12,497 nt of DNA from DASVBE01 sp036375995 (lineage in GTDB: Bacteria; Actinomycetota; Actinomycetes; Streptosporangiales; Streptosporangiaceae). Below, one piece after another: positions 1 through 6,491 of the stretch (position 1 is the first letter of the stretch; each line of letters opens with the position of its first letter). Where the stretch lies: NCBI GenBank assembly GCA_036375995.1, contig DASVBE010000149.1, positions 1-12,497 of the forward strand, in the 5' to 3' direction. The notes under the pieces are model-generated. The model was not told where the DNA came from. It searched no databases and saw only the letters and a program-made list of their open reading frames with translations. A program made the translations under genes and the position numbers.

Positions 1-667
1 GGGTCGGTCCCGACCCCCGCTCGTACACCCGCATCTCCGCCCGCCGGTCCCCGGTGAGCCGCACCACCTCGACGTTCGCCCCGTCCGGGAACTCGGCCGG
101 GTCCAGCAGCGGCGCGGCGGACAGGTCGTAGGACCCGAGCGGGCCGTCGGCCAGCACCGCCAGGTGCGGGTTGCCCATCGAGATCCGCAGCCCGGTGCAG
201 CTCAGCCCGCCGATCACGGCCCGTCCCTGGCCCAGGATCGCGGGCACCCCCATCTCCGCGGTGACCGAGCCGTCCGGCTCCGCCCGCACCTTGCGCCACC
301 CGGCCCGGGTGCCCACGGTGAACGCCAGCGTCCCGGCCAGACGGTGGTCGAGCAGGTAGCGCGTGAACACCCGGATGCCGTTGCCGCACATCTCGGCCAG
401 GCTGCCGTCGGAGTTGCGGTAGTCCATGAACCACTCCGGGCTCAGCCCGTCCGCGTCCGGGGGGACCGGCGCCAGGCCCGCGTCGTGCAGCGCGGACACC
501 GCACTGGGCGCGTCGGCCGGCACGACCCGGAGCACGCCGTCCGCGCCGATCCCGGCCCGCCGGTCGCACAGCCGCCGGACCAGTTCCGGCGTCAGCCCAA
601 GCGCATCATCGAAGTCCGGCAGCACGACGAAGTCGTTCTGGGTGCCATGCCCCTTGGCAAACCGCAT
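1..667 (-). CDS. dapF: Diaminopimelate epimerase, 3' end cut off by window edge
   Basis: DapF interconverts LL- and meso-2,6-diaminopimelate in the cytoplasm, for lysine and peptidoglycan synthesis. The visible 222 codons begin with a family-typical N-terminus (KGHGTQNDFV, residues 5-14). They include the first catalytic cysteine in EMCGNGIR (Cys94), the GNPH motif and the substrate-binding YERG segment. The second catalytic cysteine, expected in a following ACG motif, lies beyond the window. The family motif after ERG usually reads GxGET; here it reads GSGPT, a small deviation. The ATG at 667 fits the conserved N-terminus and has no Shine-Dalgarno sequence; a -10-like TACTAT six bases upstream suggests a leaderless message. 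The gene follows miaA on the same strand after an 85-bp gap. The family assignment is secure; activity cannot be judged without the C-terminal half. Confidence 0.95.
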   Translation of the reverse strand, partial: MRFAKGHGTQNDFVVLPDFDDALGLTPELVRRLCDRRAGIGADGVLRVVPADAPSAVSALHDAGLAPVPPDADGLSPEWFMDYRNSDGSLAEMCGNGIRVFTRYLLDHRLAGTLAFTVGTRAGWRKVRAEPDGSVTAEMGVPAILGQGRAVIGGLSCTGLRISMGNPHLAVLADGPLGSYDLSAAPLLDPAEFPDGANVEVVRLTGDRRAEMRVYERGSGPT

Positions 668-673
668 ACGCCG

Positions 674-679
674 ATAGTA
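674..679 (-). promoter_or_regulatory. Candidate -10 box for leaderless dapF transcription
   Basis: On the minus strand TACTAT is followed by six bases (CGGCGT) and then the dapF ATG, so transcription would begin at or within a base of the start codon. There is no purine-rich ribosome binding site in front of dapF, which fits a leaderless message, common in actinobacteria. No good -35 hexamer is present at 16-18 bp, so this rests on the -10 match and its spacing alone. Confidence 0.45.
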
Positions 680-752
680 GCCACGCTGTCACCGGCTAAC
701 CGCTGAGCTGGTCAGATGATGGTTGAACGTGGTGTGCCGACGGAGCCAGCGG

Positions 753-1682
753 CTAGCACAGTCTCTTAAGCGGCCCGCAGCGAGCGGCTAGCATAGTGAG
801 GGCTTTCCGGCCTGCCGCCGGGTCGTCGGCGGGGAGCCAGGTGATCCTGGGGTCGCGGCGGAACCAGGATTCCTGCCGCCGGGCGAAGCGGCGGGTGGCC
901 TTCGCGGTCTCCGCGGCGGCCTGCTCCTCGGTCCATTCGCCGTCGAGGAATCTCAGGACCTGCGCGTAGCCCAGCGCGCGGCTGGCGGTGCGGCCGTCCC
1001 GCAGGCCGCGGCCTTCCAGGGCCCGGACCTCGCGGACCAGGCCGTCCCGCCACATCCCGGTCACCCGCCGGTCGATGCGCCGGTCGAGCTCGGCCCGCGG
1101 CAGGGTCAGGCCGACCTGCTGGACCGGGTAGCGGGACTCGAAGCCGGGCAGCACGGCGCTGAACGGCCGCCCGGACAGCTCCATCACCTCCAGCGCGCGG
1201 ACGATCCGGCGGCCGTTGCCGGGCAGGATCGCCGCGGCCCCGGCCGGGTCGGCTGCGGCCAGGCGGGCGTGCAGCGCGGCCGGGCCCACCGCGGCCAGCT
1301 CTTCCTCCAGCCGGCCGCGCACCGCGGGGTCGGTGCCGGGGAACTCGAGCTCGTCGATGACCGCTCGTATGTACAGGCCCGAGCCGCCGACCAGGATGGG
1401 GAGCCGGCCGCGGGCGTGGATGTCCCCGATGGTGCGGCGGGCCAGCCGCTGGTACTCAGAGACACTGGCGGTCTCGGTGACGTCCCAGATATCGAGCAGG
1501 TGGTGCGGGATGCCGGCCCGCTCGGTCTCGGTGAGCTTGGCCGTTCCGATGTCCATCCCGCGGTACAGCTGCATGGAGTCGGCGTTGACGATCTCGCCGT
1601 TCAGCGCCGCGGCGAGCCGGAGCGACAGGCCGGACTTCCCGGTGGCGGTCGCCCCGACGACGGTGATGACCGGCAGCGGCAT
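753..1682 (-). CDS. miaA: tRNA dimethylallyltransferase
   Basis: MiaA transfers a dimethylallyl group to N6 of A37 in tRNAs that read codons starting with U, giving i6A. The 309-residue length is normal for the family. A P-loop (GATATGKS, residues 10-17) is followed by the NADSMQLYRGMDIGTAK segment (33-49), which contains the catalytic aspartate (Asp35). HHLLD and GGSGLYI motifs follow, and an arginine-rich tail (RRFARRQESWFRRD) ends the protein. The reading frame stays open upstream, but family similarity begins at the ATG at 1682, just before ITVVGATATGKS, so this start is preferred. Its ribosome binding site is weak (AGG three bases upstream), which suggests translation depends on upstream readthrough. 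It lies 64 bp after the dioxygenase-like gene, in the same operon as miaB, whose product acts on MiaA's product. Confidence 0.96.
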   Translation of the reverse strand: MPLPVITVVGATATGKSGLSLRLAAALNGEIVNADSMQLYRGMDIGTAKLTETERAGIPHHLLDIWDVTETASVSEYQRLARRTIGDIHARGRLPILVGGSGLYIRAVIDELEFPGTDPAVRGRLEEELAAVGPAALHARLAAADPAGAAAILPGNGRRIVRALEVMELSGRPFSAVLPGFESRYPVQQVGLTLPRAELDRRIDRRVTGMWRDGLVREVRALEGRGLRDGRTASRALGYAQVLRFLDGEWTEEQAAAETAKATRRFARRQESWFRRDPRITWLPADDPAAGRKALTMLAARCGPLKRLC

Positions 1683-1702
1683 CTGCCTAGTGTGCCAGCC
1701 GC

Positions 1703-1759
1703 TCAGCCGGCCTTCAGCCGGCCAGCTGTCCGGCCGGCCAGCCGTTTCAGCCGGCCAGC
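1703..1759. repeat. Short GC-rich repeat cluster at the end of the dioxygenase-like gene
   Basis: The 10-mer GCCGGCCAGC occurs three times (1717-1726, 1733-1742, 1750-1759), about 16-17 bp apart. A longer 14-mer, TTCAGCCGGCCAGC, occurs at 1713-1726 and 1746-1759, exactly 33 bp apart. TCAGCCGGCC occurs once more at 1703-1712. The cluster covers the stop codon of the dioxygenase-like gene and most of the spacer to miaA. The copies contain the self-complementary GCCGGC and could fold in RNA. Confidence 0.75.
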
Positions 1760-2649
1760 ACCGCGGCGTCCGGGCCGGCCGCCCAGGACGCGACCAGGTA
1801 GCTGACGTCGTACGGCGCGGTCTGGTGGCGCAGGAGCCCGTGCAGCCCGCCCTTCTGGGCCGCCGCATCCGCCGCGGCGCCGGCCAGCACTTGCCAGGGG
1901 GCCCGGCCGGTGACCCGCAGTTCCGCGGCCCGGTCCGGGTCGAGCCGGGCCAGCGCGCCGGCGTCCGCGGCGGCCAGGGCGGCGGCGATCCCGGCGTCGT
2001 ACTCCTCGGCCTCCGGGTCCGGCGCACCCGGCACGCCGATCGCCTTCCTCGCCGAGGCGTCGCCCATGACCAGCATCGCCACCCGCGGCGCCAGCCCAGC
2101 CAGCCGTACCCCAAGCCGTCTGCAGGTCGCCGGCTCCGCGGTATCCGCCACCGCGCACAGCGTCACGGCCAGGCCACCACCCGCACCCCCAGCCTCAGCC
2201 CCCGGCGCCGCACCTCCAGCCCCGCCAGCGCCACCAGCGCCGCTGGCTCCAGCCCCACCAGAACCGCCAGTCACATCAAAACTGCCAGCACCATCGGCGC
2301 TATCCATCGCGGCGGTCACTTCTGACGCGGGTATACCGGTGGCTGCCAGGGCCTCAGTGAGGAGCCAGGTTCCTACCGTGAGGGACAGCGGGAGGACTGG
2401 GTGGCCGGGGCCGGTGGACCACGGGATGCCGTAGCGGTGCAGGCTGCCTGCGGAGGGCCAGGGGTAGGTGCGGCCGGACGGGGCGCTGCCGACGATGGCG
2501 ATCAGGTCCGGGCGGGCGCGGATCAGGCCCCGGGCCGCGGCAGCGCAGGCGGCCCGCAGGTCCGCCAGTTCCGGCCCGGAACCGGCTTCGCCCATCGCGG
2601 CCGGGATCAGCACCGGCGGGTGCGGGCACACCGCCGCCGCGACCAGCAC
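1747..2649 (-). CDS. Class III extradiol dioxygenase-like protein of unknown function
   Basis: This 300-residue protein starts LVAAAVCPHPPVLIP, the typical opening of the LigB-type class III extradiol ring-cleavage dioxygenase fold, in which the early histidine (His10 here) is a metal ligand. The region expected to hold the second ligand, usually an SPH motif, reads IVGSAPSG, so the metal site looks incomplete and catalysis cannot be assumed. Residues about 119-159 are a Gly/Ala-rich low-complexity insertion, probably a flexible loop. A relative of this protein commonly lies between miaB and miaA in actinobacteria, which suggests a conserved but undefined role. The start is a GTG at 2649, six bases after the miaB stop, so translation is probably coupled. 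No signal peptide or membrane segment is visible. The fold is fairly secure; the function is unknown. Confidence 0.82.
   Translation of the reverse strand: MLVAAAVCPHPPVLIPAAMGEAGSGPELADLRAACAAAARGLIRARPDLIAIVGSAPSGRTYPWPSAGSLHRYGIPWSTGPGHPVLPLSLTVGTWLLTEALAATGIPASEVTAAMDSADGAGSFDVTGGSGGAGASGAGGAGGAGGAAPGAEAGGAGGGLAVTLCAVADTAEPATCRRLGVRLAGLAPRVAMLVMGDASARKAIGVPGAPDPEAEEYDAGIAAALAAADAGALARLDPDRAAELRVTGRAPWQVLAGAAADAAAQKGGLHGLLRHQTAPYDVSYLVASWAAGPDAAVLAG
2173..2295 (-). repeat. Gly/Ala low-complexity insert in the dioxygenase-like gene
   Basis: Codons for roughly residues 119-159 encode a stretch made almost only of Gly, Ala and Ser, including GGAGGAGG-type runs. At DNA level these are short imperfect repeats of GCC, AGC and CCA triplets. 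Such tracts in high-GC genomes often vary in length between strains. Confidence 0.7.
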
Positions 2650-2655
2650 CGCCGG

Positions 2656-4137
2656 CTAGCCGGGCCGGCCGACGGCGGGCATCCCGAGCAGGACCCCGCC
2701 CGCGCGGTCCCCGCTGGCCGCGGCGCCGTCCGCGGCGGCCTGCCGGCGCTCCCACGCGTCGCCGCCGCGGGTCCGCCGGACGCTGACCGGCGGGCCGTCC
2801 GCGATCAGGTAGTGCGGCGCGGCGCGGGTGATCACGGTGGTGACCATGTCGCCCGGGCGCGGGCTGGTGCCCGCGGGCGCGAAGTGCACCAGGCGGTTGT
2901 CCCTGGCCCGGCCGGACAGCCGGTGCGTGGTCTCGTCCTTGCGGCCTTCGCCGGCCGCGACCAGGACCTCGGCCTGCTGCCCGGTGAACGCCTGCTGCCC
3001 GGCCAGCAAGGTCTCCTCGACCAGCGCGACCAGCCGCTCGTACCGCTGCTGCACGACGCCGGCGGGCACCTGGGCGTCCATCGTGGCGGCCGGGGTGCCG
3101 GGCCGCGGCGAGTACCGGAACGTGTAAGCGCCGGCGAACCGGGCCTGCCGGACCAGGTCCAGGGTGGCCTCGAAGTCCTCCTCGGTCTCGCCGGGGAAGC
3201 CCACGATGATGTCGGTGGTGATGGCCGCGTCCGGCATGGCCGCCCGGACCTTGGCCAGGATGCCGAGGTACTTGTCCCGCCGGTAGGCCCGGCGCATGGC
3301 ACGCAGCACGGCGTCGGACCCGGACTGCAGCGGCATGTGCAGCTGCGGCATCACATTGGGCGTCTCGGCCATGGCCGCGATCACGTCGTCGGTGAAGTCC
3401 CGCGGGTGCGGCGAGGTGAACCGGACCCGTTCCAGGCCGTCGATCTCACCGCAGGCCCGCAGCAGCTTGCCGAAGGCCAGCCGGTCGCCGAACGCGGCGC
3501 CGTAGGAGTTCACGTTCTGCCCGAGCAGGGTGACCTCGAGGACGCCGTCGTCGATCAGGGCACGGATCTCGGCCAGGATGTCGCCCGGCCGCCGGTCCTC
3601 TTCCCGGCCGCGCAGGCTGGGCACGATGCAGAACGTGCAGGTGTTGTTGCAGCCGACCGAGATCGCGACCCATGCCGAGTGCGCCGAGTCCCTCCGCGCG
3701 GGCAGCACCGAGGGGAACCGCTCCAGCGAGTCGAGGATCTCGACCTGCGCCTGCTCCTGCACCCGGGCCCGCTCCAGCAGAACCGGCAGCGAGCCGATGT
3801 TGTGCGTGCCGAACACCACGTCCACCCACGGCGCCCGCTGGGTGATCAGCGCCTGGTCCTTCTGCGCCAGGCAGCCGCCCACCGCGATCTGCATGCCGGG
3901 ACGGCTGTTCTTCACCGGCAGCAGGTGCCCGAGGTTCCCGTACAGCCGGTTGTCCGCGTTTTCCCGTACCGCGCAGGTGTTGAACACGACCACGTCCGCG
4001 GCCGAGCCCGCCTCGGCCCGCTGGTAGCCGGCCTCCTCGAGCAGCCCGGCCAGCCGCTCGGAATCGTGCATGTTCATCTGGCAGCCGTAGGTGCGGATCT
4101 CATAGCTGCGCAGTTCGCCGGAACGCGCCATGCCCAC
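2656..4137 (-). CDS. miaB: tRNA-2-methylthio-N6-dimethylallyladenosine synthase (radical SAM)
   Basis: MiaB adds a methylthio group to C2 of i6A37, completing ms2i6A in tRNAs that read U-initial codons. The N-terminal UPF0004 domain carries three cysteines for the auxiliary iron-sulfur cluster (Cys19 in YGCQMN, Cys55 in NTCAVRE, Cys89 in GGCLAQ). The radical SAM motif GCNNTCTFC supplies Cys163, Cys167 and Cys170. A C-terminal TRAM-type segment covers about residues 375-450, and a poorly conserved Arg/Ala-rich tail follows. The 493-residue length is normal for actinobacteria. Two close starts are possible: GTG at 4137, with GGCGGG nine bases upstream, and ATG at 4131. I prefer the GTG on ribosome-binding-site spacing, but they differ by two residues only. 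It is the first gene of the operon with the dioxygenase-like gene and miaA, and diverges from the S9 peptidase gene. Confidence 0.96.
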   Translation of the reverse strand: MGMARSGELRSYEIRTYGCQMNMHDSERLAGLLEEAGYQRAEAGSAADVVVFNTCAVRENADNRLYGNLGHLLPVKNSRPGMQIAVGGCLAQKDQALITQRAPWVDVVFGTHNIGSLPVLLERARVQEQAQVEILDSLERFPSVLPARRDSAHSAWVAISVGCNNTCTFCIVPSLRGREEDRRPGDILAEIRALIDDGVLEVTLLGQNVNSYGAAFGDRLAFGKLLRACGEIDGLERVRFTSPHPRDFTDDVIAAMAETPNVMPQLHMPLQSGSDAVLRAMRRAYRRDKYLGILAKVRAAMPDAAITTDIIVGFPGETEEDFEATLDLVRQARFAGAYTFRYSPRPGTPAATMDAQVPAGVVQQRYERLVALVEETLLAGQQAFTGQQAEVLVAAGEGRKDETTHRLSGRARDNRLVHFAPAGTSPRPGDMVTTVITRAAPHYLIADGPPVSVRRTRGGDAWERRQAAADGAAASGDRAGGVLLGMPAVGRPG

Positions 4138-4152
4138 CAGAGTAGACCCGCC

Positions 4153-4177
4153 GGCGGGCCTGCCTGGCCGGCCCGCC
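4153..4177 (-). other. Inverted repeat in the miaB leader
   Basis: GGCGGGCC (4153-4160) and GGCCCGCC (4170-4177) form a perfect 8-bp stem with a 9-base loop, lying 16 bases upstream of the miaB start. It may be a leader hairpin that influences translation, or simply GC-rich sequence. A longer fold using the neighbouring CCTGGCC units is also possible. Confidence 0.4.
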
Positions 4178-4290
4178 TGGCCAGGCCGGACGCGCTGTGC
4201 CCTAGATTCTGATCTCTGTTCTCAAATCGGGCCAAGTCCGGAATGATCTAACCCGCCCGTGTCCGGAACACCGCTAACCAGGGGGCCGCA

Positions 4291-6453
4291 GTGGTGCACG
4301 ATAGCCCTATGACAGACAGCGCGTCGGCGCTGGACGAAGGGGAGGCCGGCATGGGTGCGGGGCACGACGAGGACAGCGCCGCACAGGCCGGCCCGGACGC
4401 TGGCCATCCTGCCGCCGACGGAGCTGGCGGGCTCCCGCAGGCCCCGTTCGGCAGCTGGCCGTCGCCGGTCTCCGCGGCGGACGTCGCGCGGGGCCGGGTG
4501 CGCCTGTCGTTCCCCACCGTGATCGGCGCTGACCTGTGGTGGCAGGAGGGCCTGCCGTCCGAGGGCGGCCGGATCACGGTCATGCACCGCGGCCCGGACG
4601 GCAAGCAGCGGGCGCTGCTGCCGGGCCCGTGGAACGCGCGGACCCGGGTGCACGAGTACGGCGGGCTGTCGTACCTGCCGGTGCCGCCGCGCGGGCCGGA
4701 CGGCGCGCGCGGCATCGTCTTCGCGAACTTCGCCGACCAGCGGCTGTACCTGGCCGCCGGCCAGGACCCGCCGCGGCCGATCACCCCGGACCCGGCCGCC
4801 GCGGGCGCGGCCTCCGGCGAGCCCTGCGGCCTGCGGTTCGCCGACTTCACGCTCTCCCCGGACGGCACCGAGGTGTGGTGCGTCCAGGAGCTGCACAACG
4901 ACGGCAAGGTGACCCGGTCGATCGTGGCCGTGCCGCTCGACGGGTCCGCGGCCGGTGGCCACGACGAGATCCGCCAGCTGGCCTCGGGCAGTGACTTCTT
5001 CGCCTTCCCCACCCCGTCGCCGGACGGCAGCCGGCTGGCCTGGATCTCCTGGAACCACCCGCACATGCCGTGGGACGGCACCGAGCTGCGGGTGGCGGCG
5101 GTGAAGAGCGGGGTCGCCGGGCCCGGCCGGGTGGTCAAGGGCGGGCTGCGGGAGTCGGTCCTGGCGCCGGTGTGGCGGGACAACACCAGCCTGTACGTGG
5201 CCACCGACTGGACCGGCTGGTGGAACATCTACCAGGTGGGGCTGACCGGCGAGCCGCCGCTGGCGCTGTTCCCGGCCGAGGAGGAGTTCGCCGGCCCGCT
5301 GTGGCAGCTGGGCGCCCGCCCGTTCGCCATGCTCGGCGACGGCAGGCTGGCCGTGCTGCACGGCCGCGGCGGAGCCCGGCTCGGCATCCTGGACCCGGAG
5401 ACCTACGAGCTCGTGGACCCGGACATCCCGTTCAGCGAGTTCGTGCCCGGCCTGTCCGCGGACGGCACGGTCATCGCGGCGGTGGCCGGCGGCCCGCGGG
5501 TGGCCATGTCGGTGATCTCCGCGGACACCGCGACGTCCAAGGTGACCGTGCTGCGCAGCGAGATGGCCGAGCTGCCGGACGAGCGGTATCTGCCCGACGC
5601 CCGGCCGGTGGACCTCGAGGGCCCGTTCGGCCGGGTCGTGCACGCCCTGGTCTACGAGCCCACGAACCCGGTCGTGACCGGCCCGGCGGGCGAGCGCCCG
5701 CCGTACGTGGTGTGGATCCACGGCGGCCCGACGGCCTGCTCGATCGGCCTGCTGGATATGGAGAAGGCCTACTTCACCAGCCGCGGCATCGGGATCATCG
5801 ACGTCAACTACGGCGGGTCGACCGGCTACGGCCGGCTGTACCGGGAGCGGCTGCGCCGCCAGTGGGGCGTGGTGGACGTGGAGGACGCCAAGGCCGCCGC
5901 GCTGTCGCTGGCCGCGGCCGGGCAGGCGGACCGGGCCCGGCTGGCCATCAGGGGCGGGTCCGCGGGCGGCTGGACTGCGCTGGCCGCGGTGACCACCGGC
6001 GCGGTGCGCGACCCGGTGTTCGCCGCCGCGGCCTCGTACTTCGGTGTGTCGGACCTGAGCGGGTTCGCGGAGATGACGCACGACTTCGAGTCGCGTTACC
6101 TGGACGGGCTGATCGGCCCGCTGCCCGGGTTCGAGACGGTCTACGCCGAGCGCGCCCCGGTCGGGCACGTGAACCCGAACACCTGCCCGGTGCTGCTGCT
6201 GCAGGGCCTGGACGACCCGGTGGTGCCGCCGCAGCAGTCCGAGAGCATCGCCGCGGACCTGGCCGCGCACGGCATCCCGCACGCGTACATCGCGTTCGCG
6301 GGCGAGTCGCACGGGTTCAGGAAGGCCGAGAGCATCATCTCCTCGCTGGAGGCCGAGCTGTCGTTCTACGGCCAGATCCTCGGCTTCACCCCGCCGGGTG
6401 TGCCGGTGGTGAAGCTGACCGCGGGCGGCCCGCCGGCCGCGGACCAGGGCTAG
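4291..6453 (+). CDS. S9 family (prolyl oligopeptidase-type) serine peptidase
   Basis: This 720-residue protein has the two-part S9 layout: an N-terminal beta-propeller (about residues 70-440) that restricts access to short peptides, and a C-terminal alpha/beta-hydrolase domain. The catalytic triad can be read directly: Ser557 in GGSAGGW, Asp642 in GLDDPVVP and His674 in ESHGF. HGGP (477-480) forms the oxyanion region, NYGGSTGYG (506-514) is typical of the family, and HEYGG (121-125) is typical of the propeller. There is no signal peptide, so it is probably cytosolic and cleaves oligopeptides or acyl-/dipeptidyl substrates; the specificity cannot be read. The GTG at 4291 has AGGGGG five bases upstream. 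Other possible starts are GTG 4294 and ATG 4309, the latter without a ribosome binding site. The first 60 residues are acidic and low complexity. It stands alone, divergent from miaB and convergent with rny. Confidence 0.93.
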   Translation: MVHDSPMTDSASALDEGEAGMGAGHDEDSAAQAGPDAGHPAADGAGGLPQAPFGSWPSPVSAADVARGRVRLSFPTVIGADLWWQEGLPSEGGRITVMHRGPDGKQRALLPGPWNARTRVHEYGGLSYLPVPPRGPDGARGIVFANFADQRLYLAAGQDPPRPITPDPAAAGAASGEPCGLRFADFTLSPDGTEVWCVQELHNDGKVTRSIVAVPLDGSAAGGHDEIRQLASGSDFFAFPTPSPDGSRLAWISWNHPHMPWDGTELRVAAVKSGVAGPGRVVKGGLRESVLAPVWRDNTSLYVATDWTGWWNIYQVGLTGEPPLALFPAEEEFAGPLWQLGARPFAMLGDGRLAVLHGRGGARLGILDPETYELVDPDIPFSEFVPGLSADGTVIAAVAGGPRVAMSVISADTATSKVTVLRSEMAELPDERYLPDARPVDLEGPFGRVVHALVYEPTNPVVTGPAGERPPYVVWIHGGPTACSIGLLDMEKAYFTSRGIGIIDVNYGGSTGYGRLYRERLRRQWGVVDVEDAKAAALSLAAAGQADRARLAIRGGSAGGWTALAAVTTGAVRDPVFAAAASYFGVSDLSGFAEMTHDFESRYLDGLIGPLPGFETVYAERAPVGHVNPNTCPVLLLQGLDDPVVPPQQSESIAADLAAHGIPHAYIAFAGESHGFRKAESIISSLEAELSFYGQILGFTPPGVPVVKLTAGGPPAADQG

Positions 6454-6460
6454 CAGCCAG

Positions 6461-6491
6461 GCTGGGCCCGGCCGCTCTGGCCGGGCCTAGC
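6461..6491. terminator. Shared bidirectional terminator between the S9 peptidase gene and rny
   Basis: GCTGGGCCCGGCC (6461-6473) pairs with GGCCGGGCCTAGC (6479-6491) across a 5-base loop, giving a 13-bp stem with a single G-T wobble. It starts 8 bp after the peptidase stop and contains the rny stop codon (6487-6489), so it can end transcripts from both converging genes. There is no T-run on either side, as is usual for actinobacterial hairpin terminators. Confidence 0.75.

Noticed and set aside
1683..2114. Upstream extension of miaA by 144 codons
   Set aside because: The extension is out-of-frame sequence of the dioxygenase-like gene and is Arg/Trp/Pro-rich; family similarity starts at the ATG at 1682.
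2401..4212. 603-codon plus-strand open frame
   Set aside because: It is antisense to miaB, whose motifs are complete; long open antisense frames are expected from GC-biased third positions. The product is Arg/Gly/Ala/Val-rich with no domain.
4222..6312. 696-codon minus-strand open frame
   Set aside because: Antisense to the S9 peptidase gene with an intact catalytic triad; composition is typical of a non-coding frame.
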